Program-made: the position numbers and the translations under genes | The notes under the pieces: model-generated | What the model was told of the DNA's origin: nothing | Database searches by the model: none | The model's input: only the letters and a program-made list of their open reading frames with translations | Shown: in pieces, positions 33,035 to 44,252 of the stretch | Layout: every line of letters begins with the position of its first letter | Position numbering within the stretch: position 1 is the stretch's first letter | Source of the DNA: Pseudomonas aegrilactucae | GTDB taxonomy: Bacteria > Pseudomonadota > Gammaproteobacteria > Pseudomonadales > Pseudomonadaceae | Direction: 5' to 3' | Assembly: GCF_019168305.1 (NCBI RefSeq) | Contig: NZ_JAHTBI010000004.1 | Location: 1 to 64,000, forward strand | DNA length: 64,000 bases

Positions 33035-34331
33035 TTGTCTGCGCCCGCTGATGCTGGGCGCGGTATTGCTGAGCAGCGCGGTGCATGCCGCGGTGCAACC
33101 CCTGGACAGCGTCGTGGCCATCGTCGATAACGACGTGGTGATGAAAAGCCAACTCGACCAGCGTGTACGCGAGGTCGAGCAGACCATCGCCAAGCGCGGT
33201 GGCGCCACGCCACCGCCGGGCGTGCTCGACCAGCAGGTGCTAGAGCGTCTGATCGTCGAAAACCTGCAATTGCAGATCGGCGATCGCTCCGGCATCCGCA
33301 TCACCGACGAAGAGCTCAACCAGGCCATCGGTACCATTGCCCAGCGCAACAGCATGAGCATCGAACAGTTCCGTGCGGCCCTGGCCCGCGACGGCCTGTC
33401 CTACGATGATGCTCGCGAGCAGGTTCGTCGCGAGATGATCATCAGCCGGGTGCGTCAGCGCCGGGTGGCCGAACGCATCCAGGTGTCCGAGCAGGAAGTG
33501 AAGAATTTCCTCGCCTCGGACCTGGGCAAGATGCAGTTGTCCGAAGAGTTCCGCCTGGCCAACATCCTGATCCCGACCCCGGAAAGTGCCAACTCGGCCA
33601 CCATCCAGGCAGCGGCCCAGCAGGCCGGCGCGATCTACCAGCAGCTCAAGCAAGGCGCCGACTTCGCCCAACTGGCCATCGCCCGTTCGGCCAGCGAAAC
33701 CGCGCTGGAAGGCGGCGAGATGGGCTGGCGCAAGGCGGCGCAACTGCCGCCACCGTTCGATCGCCTGCTCAGTTCCATGGCCGTTGGCGAGGTGACCGAA
33801 CCCATCCGTACCCCGGGCGGCTTCATCATCCTCAAGCTGCAGGAGAAGCGTGGCGGCCAGGCCATGGTGCGTGACGAAGTGCACGTGCGCCACATCCTGA
33901 TCAAGCCAAGCGAGATCCGCAGCGAAGCGGCCACCAAGCAACTGGCCGAGAAACTCTACGAGCGCATCAGCGCAGGCGAAGACTTCGCCGAACTGGCGAA
34001 GAGCTTCTCCGAAGACCCGGGTTCGGCACTCAATGGTGGCGACCTCAACTGGGTCGACCCGAACGCCCTGGTACCCGAGTTCCGCGAAGTCATGACCAGC
34101 ATCCCGCAAGGGCAGCTGTCCAGGCCGTTCCAGACTCAATACGGCTGGCACGTGCTGGAAGTACTCGGCCGTCGCGCCACCGACAGCACCGAACAGGCCC
34201 GCGAACAGCAAGCCATGACCGTGCTGCGCAACCGCAAGTACGACGAAGAGCTGCAAACCTGGCTGCGTCAGATCCGCGACGAAGCCTACGTTGAAATCAA
34301 GCTTCCTGGCGCCGACCAGGCAGCCCAGTGA
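33015..34331 (+). CDS. surA: Periplasmic chaperone and peptidyl-prolyl isomerase SurA
   Basis: Helps outer-membrane proteins, LptD included, to fold. The 438-residue precursor has a signal peptide ([14 protein letters not shown]), an N-terminal chaperone domain and two parvulin domains (about 175-275 and 285-385; the second begins [13 protein letters not shown]). I chose the GTG at 33015, which gives the family's KTKL beginning. A GTG two codons earlier is possible. It overlaps lptD by 20 bp and pdxA by 4 bp. Confidence 0.95.
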   Translation: MKTKLIDCLRPLMLGAVLLSSAVHAAVQPLDSVVAIVDNDVVMKSQLDQRVREVEQTIAKRGGATPPPGVLDQQVLERLIVENLQLQIGDRSGIRITDEELNQAIGTIAQRNSMSIEQFRAALARDGLSYDDAREQVRREMIISRVRQRRVAERIQVSEQEVKNFLASDLGKMQLSEEFRLANILIPTPESANSATIQAAAQQAGAIYQQLKQGADFAQLAIARSASETALEGGEMGWRKAAQLPPPFDRLLSSMAVGEVTEPIRTPGGFIILKLQEKRGGQAMVRDEVHVRHILIKPSEIRSEAATKQLAEKLYERISAGEDFAELAKSFSEDPGSALNGGDLNWVDPNALVPEFREVMTSIPQGQLSRPFQTQYGWHVLEVLGRRATDSTEQAREQQAMTVLRNRKYDEELQTWLRQIRDEAYVEIKLPGADQAAQ

Positions 34332-35317
34332 AACACCAGCGCTTCGCCCTGACACCCGGCGAGCCGGCCGGCATAGGTCCTGACCTGTGCCTGCTGCTCG
34401 CCGAGCACGCCCAGCCCCACCCCCTGATCGCCATTACCAGCCGCGACCTGCTCCTCGAGCGGGCCGCGCAACTGGGCGTGGCCGTCACGTTGCTGCCGGT
34501 GAGCAGCGATGCGTTTCCGAACGCACCGGCGCCCGCTGGCAGCCTGTACGTATGGGATACGCCGCTGGCCAGCCCCGTAGTGGCCGGGCAACTGGACAAG
34601 GCCAATGCGGCGTTCGTGCTGCAGACCCTGACACGAGCCGGCCAAGGCTGCCTAGACGGTGATTTTGCGGGGATGATCACCGCCCCGGTGCACAAGGGCG
34701 TGATCAACGAGAGCGGCATCGCCTTCTCCGGGCACACCGAATTTCTTGCCGAGCTGACCGGCACCGCGCAGGTGGTGATGATGCTCGCCACCCGCGGCCT
34801 GCGCGTGGCACTGGTGACCACTCACCTGCCCCTGCGCGAGGTGGCCGACGCCATCACCGTCGAGCGCCTGGAGCGCGTCACGCGGATCCTCTACGCCGAC
34901 CTGCAAAGCAAGTTCGGCATCGCCAGCCCGCGCATCCTGGTGTGCGGGCTGAACCCGCATGCCGGCGAAGGTGGCCACCTGGGCAGCGAAGAAATCGACA
35001 TCATCGAACCTACATTGGCGCGCCTGCGCAGCGAAGGCATGGACCTGCGCGGCCCGTTGCCCGCCGACACCCTGTTTACCCCCAAATATCTGGAGCACTG
35101 CGATGCAGTGCTGGCGATGTACCACGACCAGGGCCTGCCCGTGCTCAAGTACAAGGGCTTCGGCGCCGCCTTGAACGTCACCCTGGGCCTGCCGATCATC
35201 CGCACATCGGTCGATCACGGCACCGCCCTGGACCTTGCCGGCACCGGCAAGATCGACACCGGCAGCCTGCAAGTCGCGCTGGAAACCGCCTACCAGATGG
35301 CCGAGACCCATTTATGA
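34328..35317 (+). CDS. pdxA: 4-hydroxythreonine-4-phosphate dehydrogenase
   Basis: NAD-dependent step of pyridoxal-5-phosphate synthesis. The 329-residue protein has [12 protein letters not shown] at the start, the metal-site histidine in [20 protein letters not shown], and [15 protein letters not shown]. The start is a GTG overlapping the surA stop (GTGA). The next gene, rsmA, overlaps its stop by 4 bp. Confidence 0.97.
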   Translation: MKHQRFALTPGEPAGIGPDLCLLLAEHAQPHPLIAITSRDLLLERAAQLGVAVTLLPVSSDAFPNAPAPAGSLYVWDTPLASPVVAGQLDKANAAFVLQTLTRAGQGCLDGDFAGMITAPVHKGVINESGIAFSGHTEFLAELTGTAQVVMMLATRGLRVALVTTHLPLREVADAITVERLERVTRILYADLQSKFGIASPRILVCGLNPHAGEGGHLGSEEIDIIEPTLARLRSEGMDLRGPLPADTLFTPKYLEHCDAVLAMYHDQGLPVLKYKGFGAALNVTLGLPIIRTSVDHGTALDLAGTGKIDTGSLQVALETAYQMAETHL

Positions 35318-36120
35318 CCGAGCACTACCAACACAAGGCGCGCAAGCGCTTTGGCCAGAACTTCCTGCACGACGCCGGCGTGATCGACCGCATCCTGCGT
35401 TCGATCAGTGCCAAGCCTGGCGATCGCCTGCTGGAAATCGGCCCGGGCCAGGGCGCCCTGACCAAAGGCCTGCTCAACAGCGGCGGCCAACTGGACGTGG
35501 TCGAGCTGGACAAGGATCTGGTGCCGATCCTCAACCAGCAGTTCGCTGACCGCGACAACTTCCGCCTGCACCAGGGCGATGCGCTGAAATTCGACTTCAC
35601 CAGCCTGGACGCCGCGCCGAACAGCCTGCGCGTGGTCGGCAACCTGCCGTACAACATCTCCACCCCGCTGATCTTCCACCTGCTGGCCAATGCCGGGCTG
35701 ATCCGCGACATGCACTTCATGCTGCAGAAGGAAGTGGTCGAGCGCCTGGCCGCTGGCCCTGGCGGTGGTGACTGGGGCCGCCTGTCGATCATGGTGCAGT
35801 ACCACTGCCGGGTGGAACACCTGTTCAATGTGGGCCCGGGCGCGTTCAATCCGCCGCCCAAGGTCGACTCGGCCATTGTGCGCCTGGTCCCGCATGCAAC
35901 CCTGCCGCACCCGGCCAAGGACCACCGCCTGCTCGAGCGCATCGTGCGCGAAGCCTTCAACCAGCGCCGCAAGACCCTGCGCAATACCTTGAAGGCACTG
36001 CTCAGCAGCGACGAGATCGCCGCTGCCGGTGTCGATGGCAGCCTGCGTCCCGAGCAACTGGACCTGGCCGCCTTCGTGCGCCTGGCCGACAAGCTCGCCG
36101 AGCAACCGCCGGCCGCGTGA
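35314..36120 (+). CDS. rsmA: 16S rRNA (adenine1518-N6/adenine1519-N6)-dimethyltransferase
   Basis: RsmA/KsgA dimethylates two adenines in helix 45 of 16S rRNA during small-subunit maturation. The 268-residue protein has the SAM-binding [10 protein letters not shown] (41-50) and the catalytic NLPY motif at 110-113. The start overlaps the pdxA stop (ATGA). An open frame reaching back to 34942 is a shadow within pdxA. Confidence 0.97.
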   Translation: MTEHYQHKARKRFGQNFLHDAGVIDRILRSISAKPGDRLLEIGPGQGALTKGLLNSGGQLDVVELDKDLVPILNQQFADRDNFRLHQGDALKFDFTSLDAAPNSLRVVGNLPYNISTPLIFHLLANAGLIRDMHFMLQKEVVERLAAGPGGGDWGRLSIMVQYHCRVEHLFNVGPGAFNPPPKVDSAIVRLVPHATLPHPAKDHRLLERIVREAFNQRRKTLRNTLKALLSSDEIAAAGVDGSLRPEQLDLAAFVRLADKLAEQPPAA

Positions 36121-36224
36121 GCCTTGCCAGTGCCAGTCATGCCCGCATGACTGGCCGACCACCCTGCAGATGGCCTAGACTGAGGCAATCGCCGTATTCC
36201 GCGTCTGTTGCCAAGGCCCCTTGC

Positions 36225-36605
36225 ATGTCTGATCCCCGCTACCAGATCGACGTCAGCGTCGTGACCCGCTTTCTCAAAGAACAATCCGATCCTGAAAACG
36301 ACCGCTTTGCCTTTGCCTACACCATTACCGTGCAGAACAACGGCTCGGTGCCCGCCAAGCTCATGTCACGGCATTGGAAAATCACCAATGGCAACGGCCA
36401 GGTCGAGGAAGTCAGCGGCCCCGGCGTGATCGGCCAGCAGCCCTTGATCGAACCGGGCCAGAGCCACACCTACAGCAGTGGCGCCGTACTGAGCACCAAG
36501 GTCGGTACCATGCAGGGCAGTTACCAGATGTTTGCCGATGACGGCATTCGTTTCGACGCCACCATCAAGCCGTTCCGCCTGGCTGTGCCCGGGTCGCTGC
36601 ACTGA
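36225..36605 (+). CDS. apaG: ApaG protein (Co2+/Mg2+ efflux-associated, fibronectin-III-like fold)
   Basis: Small cytoplasmic protein of 126 residues with the family's [20 protein letters not shown] and [11 protein letters not shown]. The biochemical role is uncertain; mutants elsewhere show cobalt-resistance and magnesium phenotypes. It lies 104 bp after rsmA. Its stop overlaps the apaH start (TGATG). Confidence 0.95.
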   Translation: MSDPRYQIDVSVVTRFLKEQSDPENDRFAFAYTITVQNNGSVPAKLMSRHWKITNGNGQVEEVSGPGVIGQQPLIEPGQSHTYSSGAVLSTKVGTMQGSYQMFADDGIRFDATIKPFRLAVPGSLH

Positions 36606-37480
36606 TGGCGGTGTATGCCGTCGGCGACCTGCAAGGCTGCCTGCAACCGCTCAGATGCCTGCTCGAACGGGTCAGCTTCAACCCCTCGGTCGACCGCCTG
36701 TGGCTGGTCGGCGACCTGGTCAACCGTGGCCCACAATCGCTGGAGACCTTGCGCTTTCTGTACGGGATGCGCGATTCGCTGGTGTGTGTGCTCGGCAACC
36801 ACGACCTGCACCTGCTGGCCGCCTGGCACAACATCGAGCGCCTGAAGAAGAGCGATACGCTGCGCGAGATTCTCGACGCCCCGGATGCCGATGTGCTGCT
36901 CGACTGGCTACGCCGGCAAAAGCTGCTGCACTACGACGAGCAGCGCGATGTCGCCCTGGTGCACGCCGGCATCCCGCCGCAATGGACCCTGGGCAAGGCC
37001 CTGGAGCTGGCCGGCGAAGTGGAGCAGGTGTTGCGTGACGACAACCGCCTCAAACCCTACCTGGACGGCATGTACGGCAACGAGCCGAACAAGTGGAGCA
37101 AGAACCTGGGCGGCGTAGAACGCTTGCGGGTCATCACCAATTACTTCACACGCATGCGCTTCTGCACCGCCGAAGGCAAGCTCGACCTCAAGGGCAAGGA
37201 AGGCGCCGATACCGCGCCCCCTGGCTACAAGCCATGGTTCGCCCACAAGGGCCGCCGCTCGCGCCATGTGAAGATCATCTTCGGCCACTGGGCAGCCCTC
37301 GAGGGGCGCTGCACCGAGCCCGGAGTGTATGCCCTGGACACCGGCTGCGTGTGGGGCGGGGCGATGACCCTGCTCAATGTCGACAGCGGCCAGTACCATC
37401 GCTGCGAGTGCACCGAGCAGGGCAGTCCTCGCCCGCTGCCTGCGCCCGTACAACCGGCTAGAATGGCCGATCAATCCTGA
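36605..37480 (+). CDS. apaH: Bis(5'-nucleosyl)-tetraphosphatase, symmetrical
   Basis: Hydrolyses Ap4A to two ADP; it also removes Np4 caps from RNA in E. coli. The 291-residue metallophosphoesterase has GDLQG (7-11), GDLVNRG (36-42), GNHDLH (64-69) and FGHW (in [10 protein letters not shown]), giving the full di-metal motif set. It is translationally coupled to apaG. Confidence 0.97.
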   Translation: MAVYAVGDLQGCLQPLRCLLERVSFNPSVDRLWLVGDLVNRGPQSLETLRFLYGMRDSLVCVLGNHDLHLLAAWHNIERLKKSDTLREILDAPDADVLLDWLRRQKLLHYDEQRDVALVHAGIPPQWTLGKALELAGEVEQVLRDDNRLKPYLDGMYGNEPNKWSKNLGGVERLRVITNYFTRMRFCTAEGKLDLKGKEGADTAPPGYKPWFAHKGRRSRHVKIIFGHWAALEGRCTEPGVYALDTGCVWGGAMTLLNVDSGQYHRCECTEQGSPRPLPAPVQPARMADQS

Positions 37481-37493
37481 AGGAAGCGCCCCC

Positions 37494-37823
37494 ATGAGCG
37501 AATTCAAACGTATCCCTCCCGAACAGGCCCAGGCACTGCGCGAGCACGGCGCGGTCGTGGTCGACATTCGCGACCAGCCCACCTTTGCCGCGGGCCATAT
37601 CACCGGCGCCCGGCACCTGGACAACCAGTCGGTACCTGACTTCATCCGCGGCGCCGACCTCGATGCGCCCACCGTGGTCGTCTGCTACCACGGCAATTCC
37701 AGCCAGAGTGCAGCGGCCTACCTGATCAGCCAGGGCTTTTCGGATGTCTACAGCCTCGACGGTGGCTTCGAGCTGTGGCGCGCCACCTACCCGGCAGAAA
37801 TCGCCCAGGGCGCTGCCGAATAA
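37494..37823 (+). CDS. glpE: Thiosulfate sulfurtransferase GlpE
   Basis: Single-domain rhodanese of 109 residues. The catalytic cysteine C64 sits in the loop CYHGNSS. The ATG at 37494 follows GAAGGA at about 9 bases. It is 13 bp downstream of apaH and probably the last gene of that transcript. The following 282 bp hold a GC-rich hairpin (37841-37861) with no T-tail and the candidate prkA promoter. Confidence 0.95.
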   Translation: MSEFKRIPPEQAQALREHGAVVVDIRDQPTFAAGHITGARHLDNQSVPDFIRGADLDAPTVVVCYHGNSSQSAAAYLISQGFSDVYSLDGGFELWRATYPAEIAQGAAE

Positions 37824-37910
37824 TTTTTTTCAGTGCCTGCAGCCCGCGTCCCGTGCGGGCTCGCGCCTGAGCAGACGAACGGTCGTGGCGAACTAATCGC
37901 CCAACCGCCC

Positions 37911-37940
37911 TTGACCTCGCCGATTACCAACTATCCTTAA
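37911..37940 (+). promoter_or_regulatory. Candidate RpoS-type promoter for prkA-yeaH-spoVR
   Basis: An extended -10 ACTATCCTTAA (37930-37940) differs at few positions from the RpoS consensus KCTAYACTTAA, and TTGACC (37911-37916) lies upstream. The homologous E. coli yeaGH operon is RpoS-dependent. The 165-bp leader to the prkA ATG would be long. Confidence 0.4.
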
Positions 37941-38105
37941 GCCCAGGCCATCCAAAAAGGGGAGAGCCGGTACACCGGCGTGCGGGTCATCGGTAGCGCT
38001 TCAAGGGTGTTCTGGGGGGTATACAGCAATCGGCAATTGCCGCTTGCATGCCAGCATCAACTGATTGATCCGGCGTCGGCTCCACGTATCGAGCGAGGTG
38101 ACGTC

Positions 38106-40029
38106 ATGAGTATTTTTAGCCACTTCCAACAACGTTTCGAGTCCACCCGCCAGGAAGAGCTCTCGCTGCAGGAGTACCTTGAGCTCTGCAAGCAGGACCG
38201 CAGTGCCTACGCTTCGGCGGCCGAACGCCTGTTGATGGCTATCGGCGAGCCGGAGCTGGTCGACACGTCGAACAATTCGCGGCTGTCGCGGATCTTCTCC
38301 AACAAGGTGATCCGGCGCTATCCGGCCTTTGAAGACTTCCATGGCATGGAAGAATGCATCGACCAGATCGTCTCCTACTTCCGCCATGCCGCGCAGGGCC
38401 TGGAAGAGAAGAAACAGATCCTCTACCTGCTCGGCCCCGTGGGTGGCGGCAAGTCGTCCCTGGCCGAAAAACTCAAGCAACTGATGGAAAAGGTGCCCTT
38501 CTACGCCATCAAGGGTTCGCCGGTGTTCGAGTCCCCGCTGGGGCTGTTCAACGCCACCGAAGATGGCGCCATCCTCGAAGAGGACTTCGGCATCCCGCGG
38601 CGCTACCTGAGCACCATCATGTCGCCCTGGGCCACCAAGCGCCTGGCCGAGTTCGGCGGCGATATCAGCCAGTTCAAGGTGGTCAAGCTGTACCCCTCGA
38701 TCCTCAATCAGATCGCCGTGGCCAAGACCGAACCGGGTGACGAGAACAACCAGGACATCTCGGCACTGGTGGGCAAGGTCGACATTCGCAAGCTCGAGGA
38801 GTACCCGCAGAACGACGCCGACGCCTATAGCTACTCGGGCGCGCTGTGCCGGGCCAACCAGGGCCTGATGGAATTCGTCGAGATGTTCAAGGCGCCGATC
38901 AAGGTACTGCACCCCCCTGCTCACCGCAACCCAGGAAGGCAACTACAACAGTACCGAAGGCCTGGGTGCGATCCCCTACTCCGGGATCCTGCTGGCCCAC
39001 TCCAACGAATCGGAATGGCACAGCTTCCGCAACAACAAGAACAACGAGGCGTTCATCGACCGGATCTACATCGTCAAGGTGCCGTACTGCCTGCGTGTCA
39101 GCGACGAGATCAAGATCTACGACAAGCTGCTGTTCAACAGCTCGCTGGCCAAGGCCCATTGCGCCCCCGACACCCTCAAGATGCTGGCCCAGTTCACCGT
39201 GCTGTCGCGCCTGAAAGAGCCGGAAAACTCGAACATCTACTCCAAGATGCGGGTGTACGACGGCGAAAACCTCAAGGACACCGACCCGAAGGCCAAGTCG
39301 ATCCAGGAGTACCGCGACTCGGCCGGCGTCGATGAAGGCATGAACGGCCTGTCGACCCGCTTCGCCTTCAAGATCCTGTCCAAGGTGTTCAACTTCGACC
39401 CGCACGAGATCGCCGCCAACCCGGTACACCTGCTGTATGTGCTGGAACAGCAGATCGAACAGGAGCAGTTCCCGGCCGAGGTGCGCGAGCGCTACCTGCG
39501 CTACCTCAAGGAGTACCTGGCACCGCGCTACATCGAGTTCATCGGCAAGGAAATCCAGACCGCGTACCTGGAGTCCTACAGCGAGTACGGGCAGAACATC
39601 TTCGACCGCTACGTGCTGTACGCCGACTTCTGGATTCAGGACCAGGAATACCGCGACCCCGAAACCGGCGAGATCCTCAACCGCATCGCCCTCAACGAGG
39701 AACTGGAGAAGATCGAAAAACCGGCCGGCATCAGCAATCCGAAGGATTTCCGCAACGAGATCGTCAACTTCGTGCTGCGCGCCCGGGCCAACAACAATGG
39801 CAAGAACCCGACCTGGCTGAGCTACGAAAAACTGCGGGTGGTGATCGAGAAGAAGATGTTCTCCAACACCGAAGACCTGCTGCCGGTCATCAGCTTCAAC
39901 GCCAAGGCCAGCAAGGAGGACCAGCAGAAACACAACGACTTCGTCACACGGATGGTCGAACGTGGCTACACCGACAAACAGGTTCGGCTGCTCTCTGAAT
40001 GGTACCTGCGGGTCAGGAAATCGCAGTGA
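38106..40029 (+). pseudogene. prkA: Serine protein kinase PrkA (YeaG), frameshifted by one extra C
   Basis: AAA+-like kinase of about 640 residues when repaired. It has Walker A GPVGGGKSS at 110-118 in the PrkA AAA domain and a C-terminal PrkA kinase-like domain. As written, the frame breaks after LHP (residue 270) at a run of six C (38912-38917): frame 0 ends at 39335 (409 residues), while the conserved sequence LLTATQEGNYNSTEGLG resumes at once in the +1 frame and ends at 40029. Deleting one C restores everything. The gene heads a conserved stress/starvation operon with yeaH and spoVR, so I regard the shift as a probable sequence error. Confidence 0.88.
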
Positions 40030-40045
40030 TCGAGCTGTAAGTGGC

Positions 40046-40076
40046 AAGCCGCAACCCTGCGCCAGGGCTGCGGCTT
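40046..40076. other. Intercistronic hairpin between prkA and yeaH
   Basis: A 14-bp stem with one mismatch (40046-40059 with 40063-40076, AAGCCGCAACCCTG) and a 3-base loop. There is no U-tract. It ends 23 bases before the Shine-Dalgarno of yeaH. It may protect mRNA ends or tune relative expression. Confidence 0.55.
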
Positions 40077-40109
40077 GAAGCTTGAGTATTCAGCTCCCCG
40101 GAGGGGCCT

Positions 40110-41381
40110 ATGAGCTATGTGATCGACCGACGCCTGAACGGCAAGAACAAGAGCACGGTCAACCGCCAGCGCTTTTTGCGGCGTTACCGTGACCACATCA
40201 AGAAGGCCGTCGAAGAGGCCGTGAGCCGTCGCTCCATCACCGACATGGAGCATGGCGAGCAGATCAGCATTCCCGGTCGCGACATCGACGAGCCGGTACT
40301 GCACCACGGGCGCGGCGGCAAGCAGACCGTCGTGCACCCGGGCAACAAGGAATTCACTGCCGGCGAACACATCGCACGCCCACAGGGCGGCGGTGGCGGT
40401 GGCGGCAAGGGCAAGGCCGGCAACTCCGGCGAAGGCATGGACGAATTCGTCTTCCAGATCACCCAGGAAGAGTTCCTCGAGTTCATGTTCGAAGACCTGG
40501 AACTGCCCAACCTGGTCAAGCGTCACCTGACCGGTACCGACACCTTCAAGACCGTACGGGCGGGCATCAGCAACGAAGGCAACCCGTCGCGCATCAATAT
40601 CATCCGCACCCTGCGCTCGGCCCATGCACGGCGCATCGCGCTGTCGGGCAGCAGCCGCGCAAAACTGCGTCAGGCACAGGAGGAACTGGCCCGACTCAAG
40701 CGCGAAGAGCCGGACAACTTCGGTGATATTCAGGAAATAGAGCTAGAAATCGAGCGATTGAGTGCCCGCATCCATCGCGTGCCGTTCCTCGACACCTTCG
40801 ACCTCAAGTACAACCTGCTGGTCAAGCAGCCCAACCCCAGTTCCAAGGCGGTGATGTTCTGCCTGATGGACGTTTCAGGCTCCATGACCCAGGCCACCAA
40901 GGACATTGCCAAGCGCTTTTTCATCCTGTTGTACCTGTTCCTCAAGCGCAACTACGACAAGATCGAAGTGGTGTTCATCCGCCACCACACCAGCGCCCGC
41001 GAAGTGGATGAAGAAGAGTTCTTCTACTCGCGCGAGACCGGCGGCACCATCGTCTCCAGCGCGCTGAAACTGATGCAGGAAATCATGGCCGAGCGCTACC
41101 AGGCCAGCGAATGGAACATCTATGCCGCCCAGGCTTCTGACGGCGACAACTGGAACGACGACTCGCCGATCTGCCGCGAGATTCTCACCAAGCAGATCAT
41201 GCCGTTCGTGCAGTACTACACTTACGTGGAAATCACCCCCCGCGAGCACCAGGCCTTGTGGTTCGAATACGAGCGCATCGGCGAAGCCTTTGCCGATACG
41301 TTCGCCCAGCAGCAGCTGGTGTCGGCCGGCGATATCTATCCGGTCTTCCGTGAACTCTTCCAGCGCAGGTTAGCCACATGA
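40110..41381 (+). CDS. YeaH/YhbH family protein (DUF444, von Willebrand A-like)
   Basis: The 423-residue protein has a basic N-terminus, a glycine-rich linker ([10 protein letters not shown], about 93-102), a coiled-coil around 182-222 and a C-terminal VWA-like fold with MIDAS motif DVSGS at 254-258. Partner of PrkA in the conserved YeaG-YeaH pair; the molecular role is unclear. A strong ribosome site (CCGGAGGGG) precedes the ATG. The last bases overlap spoVR (ATGA). Confidence 0.93.
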   Translation: MSYVIDRRLNGKNKSTVNRQRFLRRYRDHIKKAVEEAVSRRSITDMEHGEQISIPGRDIDEPVLHHGRGGKQTVVHPGNKEFTAGEHIARPQGGGGGGGKGKAGNSGEGMDEFVFQITQEEFLEFMFEDLELPNLVKRHLTGTDTFKTVRAGISNEGNPSRINIIRTLRSAHARRIALSGSSRAKLRQAQEELARLKREEPDNFGDIQEIELEIERLSARIHRVPFLDTFDLKYNLLVKQPNPSSKAVMFCLMDVSGSMTQATKDIAKRFFILLYLFLKRNYDKIEVVFIRHHTSAREVDEEEFFYSRETGGTIVSSALKLMQEIMAERYQASEWNIYAAQASDGDNWNDDSPICREILTKQIMPFVQYYTYVEITPREHQALWFEYERIGEAFADTFAQQQLVSAGDIYPVFRELFQRRLAT

Positions 41382-42940
41382 CCGCCAGAGAGCAGAAGCG
41401 CCAACCCCTTTCCACCGGGTCCGAATGGACGTTCGAGCTGATCCAGGCGTATGACCGTGAAATCAGCCGCCTGGCCGAGCGCTACGCCCTGGACACCTAC
41501 CCCAACCAGATCGAGGTGATCACCGCCGAGCAGATGATGGACGCCTATGCGTCGGTCGGCATGCCGCTGGGTTATCACCATTGGTCCTACGGCAAGCATT
41601 TCCTGAGTACCGAGAAATCCTACAGCCGCGGCCAGATGGGCCTGGCGTACGAGATCGTGATCAACTCCGACCCCTGCATCGCCTACCTGATGGAGGAGAA
41701 CACCATCTGCATGCAGGCGCTGGTGGTGGCGCATGCCTGCTACGGGCACAACAGCTTCTTCAAGGGCAACTACCTGTTTCGCACCTGGACCGACGCCAGC
41801 TCGATCATCGACTACCTGGTGTTCGCCAAGCAGTACATCACCCAGTGCGAGGAGCGCCACGGCATCGATGCGGTGGAAGACCTGCTGGACTCCTGCCATG
41901 CACTGATGAACTACGGTGTCGACCGCTACAAGCGGCCCTACCCGATTTCCGCCGAAGAAGAGCGGCGGCGCCAGAAGGACCGTGAAGAACACCTGCAGAA
42001 ACAGATCAACGACCTGTGGCGCACCATCCCCAAGGGCGCCGACAAATACAGCGACAAGGACAACGCCCGCTTCCCCGCCGAGCCCCAGGAAAACATCCTG
42101 TACTTCATCGAGAAGCACGCGCCCCTGCTCGAACCCTGGCAGCGCGAGATCGTGCGTATCGTGCGCAAGATCGCGCAGTACTTCTATCCGCAGCGCCAGA
42201 CCCAGGTGATGAACGAAGGCTGGGCGACCTTCTGGCACTACACCCTGATGAACGACCTGTACGACGAAGGGCTGGTGACCGAAGGCTTCATGATGGAGTT
42301 CCTGCAGTCGCACACCAGCGTGGTGTTTCAGCCCGGCTTCGACAGCCCCTATTACAGCGGTATCAACCCCTATGCACTGGGCTTTGCCATGTACCGCGAC
42401 ATCCGGCGCATGTGCGAGCACCCTACCGACGAAGATCGCCACTGGTTTCCCGACATTGCCGGCAGCGACTGGCTGTCGACCCTCAAGTTCGCCATGAGCA
42501 GCTTCAAGGACGAGAGCTTCATCCTGCAGTACCTGTCGCCCACGGTGATCCGCGACCTCAAGCTGTTCAGCATCCTGGACGACGACCAGAAGGACGACCT
42601 GCTGGTGCCCGCCATCCATGACGAAGCGGGCTATCGCACCATCCGCGAGATCCTGGCCGCGCAATACAACCTGGGCAATCGTGAACCCAACGTGCAGATC
42701 TGGAGCATCGACCGGCGCGGCGATCGTTCGCTGACCCTGCGCCACCAGCAACATGACCGCAAACCGTTGGGCGACTCCACCGACGAGGTGCTCAAGCACC
42801 TGCATCGCCTGTGGGGTTTCGACATCCACCTGGAGACCCTGCAGGGTGACCAGCTCATGAAAACCCACCACGTCCCCCCAAAGGGCGAACACGGCGAAGG
42901 TGACTACGGGCGCCTGGACCTGGCCGTCGTACACCTGTAA
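41378..42940 (+). CDS. SpoVR family protein
   Basis: The 520-residue homologue of Bacillus SpoVR and E. coli YcgB. It has conserved blocks [23 protein letters not shown] and [17 protein letters not shown]. The HxxxxH/ExxxH-like arrangement in [10 protein letters not shown] could bind metal, but no activity is established. It is coupled to yeaH. The three-gene prkA-yeaH-spoVR set is conserved across proteobacteria and associated with stationary-phase stress. Confidence 0.94.
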   Translation: MTAREQKRQPLSTGSEWTFELIQAYDREISRLAERYALDTYPNQIEVITAEQMMDAYASVGMPLGYHHWSYGKHFLSTEKSYSRGQMGLAYEIVINSDPCIAYLMEENTICMQALVVAHACYGHNSFFKGNYLFRTWTDASSIIDYLVFAKQYITQCEERHGIDAVEDLLDSCHALMNYGVDRYKRPYPISAEEERRRQKDREEHLQKQINDLWRTIPKGADKYSDKDNARFPAEPQENILYFIEKHAPLLEPWQREIVRIVRKIAQYFYPQRQTQVMNEGWATFWHYTLMNDLYDEGLVTEGFMMEFLQSHTSVVFQPGFDSPYYSGINPYALGFAMYRDIRRMCEHPTDEDRHWFPDIAGSDWLSTLKFAMSSFKDESFILQYLSPTVIRDLKLFSILDDDQKDDLLVPAIHDEAGYRTIREILAAQYNLGNREPNVQIWSIDRRGDRSLTLRHQQHDRKPLGDSTDEVLKHLHRLWGFDIHLETLQGDQLMKTHHVPPKGEHGEGDYGRLDLAVVHL

Positions 42941-42948
42941 GCCCGCAG

Positions 42949-43000
42949 ACCTCCGCGGTGGCCAGACAGGTTATCCTGTTGGCCTGAACGGAGGTTTTTT
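42949..43000 (+). terminator. Terminator-like hairpin whose 3' arm contains the cca Shine-Dalgarno
   Basis: An outer stem ACCTCCG (42949-42955) pairs with CGGAGGT (42989-42995), enclosing an inner hairpin GGCCAgACAGG/CCTGTTGGCC (42960-42984). It is followed by six T (42995-43000) that end two bases before the cca ATG. It therefore has the shape of a Rho-independent terminator for the spoVR transcript, and its 3' arm is the ribosome-binding site of cca. Either termination or SD masking would lower cca expression from upstream transcripts. Confidence 0.6.
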
Positions 43001-43001
43001 C

Positions 43002-44231
43002 ATGCAGATCTATAAAGTCGGCGGCGCCGTACGCGACCGCCTGCTCGGCAGGCCGGTCACCGATATCGACTGGGTGGTGGTGGGCGCGAGCGTCGAGCAG
43101 ATGCAGGCTCAGGGCTTTCGCCCGGTAGGCGCCGACTTCCCGGTGTTCCTGCACCCCAGCAGCGGCGAGGAATACGCACTGGCGCGCACGGAGCGCAAAA
43201 GTGGGCGTGGCTACGGCGGGTTCACCTTCCATGCCAGCCCCGAGGTCACCCTGCAGGAAGACCTGGTGCGACGCGACCTCACGATCAATGCCATGGCTGA
43301 AGACGAGAACGGTTGCATCACCGATCCGTACAACGGCCAGAAGGATCTTGAAGATCGGATATTACGTCACGTTTCCCCCGCGTTTGCCGAAGATCCCCTG
43401 CGTGTTCTGCGCGTTGCGCGCTTTGCCGCGCGGTACGCAGAACTGGGCTTTCGGGTGGCACCGGAAACACTCCAGCTGATGCGTGAGCTGAGCGAATCAG
43501 ACGAGTTGCAGGCCCTGACCGCCGAGCGCAGCTGGAAGGAAATCGCCCGTGCGCTGATGGAGGCGCAGCCCCAGGTGTTTATCCAGGTGCTGCGCGATTG
43601 CGGCGCGCTCAAGCAGTTGATGCCCGAGCTGGACGCCCTGTTCGGCGTACCGCAGCCACCGGCCCACCACCCGGAAATCGACAGCGGCGTGCATACGCTG
43701 TCGGTGCTGGAACAGGCGGCGATTCATCAGCAGCCGCTGACCGTGCGCTGGGCGTGCCTGCTGCATGATCTGGGCAAGGGCCTGACCCCCGAAGAGGAAT
43801 GGCCACGGCATATTGCCCATGAAAAACGTGGGCTGAAACTGATCAAGGCGGTCAACCAGCGCTTCAAGGTACCGCGTGACTGCCAGGAGCTGGCCTTGCT
43901 GGTGGGCGAGTACCACACCCATGGCCATCGCGCCCTGGAGCTGAAGGCCTCGACCTTGCTGGAGTTGCTGCAGCATTTCGATGTGTACCGCCGTCCGCAG
44001 CGCTTCGAGGCGTTCATTGCGGCCTGCGAGATGGACGCGCGCGGGCGCCTGGGGCTGGAGCAGCGCGACTACCCGCAGGCCGATTACCTGCGTGGCGCCG
44101 CAGCCGCGGCACGCGCGGTGGCAGTGCAGCCGCTGGTGGAAAGGGGCTTTACCGGGCAAGGCCTGGGCGAGGCGATCAAGCGTGAGCGCCTGAGAGCACT
44201 GAAAGCCTACAAGGACAGTGCCAAGACCTGA
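43002..44231 (+). CDS. cca: Multifunctional CCA-adding tRNA nucleotidyltransferase
   Basis: Adds or repairs the 3' CCA of tRNAs. The 409-residue protein has the class II nucleotidyltransferase head ([12 protein letters not shown] with catalytic D21/D23 in DIDW), [10 protein letters not shown], and [13 protein letters not shown]-terminal HD phosphohydrolase domain follows (LLHDLGKG), as in E. coli-type enzymes. GGAGG 8 bases upstream fixes the ATG at 43002. Confidence 0.97.
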   Translation: MQIYKVGGAVRDRLLGRPVTDIDWVVVGASVEQMQAQGFRPVGADFPVFLHPSSGEEYALARTERKSGRGYGGFTFHASPEVTLQEDLVRRDLTINAMAEDENGCITDPYNGQKDLEDRILRHVSPAFAEDPLRVLRVARFAARYAELGFRVAPETLQLMRELSESDELQALTAERSWKEIARALMEAQPQVFIQVLRDCGALKQLMPELDALFGVPQPPAHHPEIDSGVHTLSVLEQAAIHQQPLTVRWACLLHDLGKGLTPEEEWPRHIAHEKRGLKLIKAVNQRFKVPRDCQELALLVGEYHTHGHRALELKASTLLELLQHFDVYRRPQRFEAFIAACEMDARGRLGLEQRDYPQADYLRGAAAAARAVAVQPLVERGFTGQGLGEAIKRERLRALKAYKDSAKT

Positions 44232-44252
44232 CACCGCGCCAGCAAGAGGCCC

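Noticed and set aside
37841-37861. AGCCCGC/GCGGGCT hairpin after glpE as a terminator
   Set aside because: The T-run precedes the stem instead of following it, so it is not a standard Rho-independent terminator on the plus strand.
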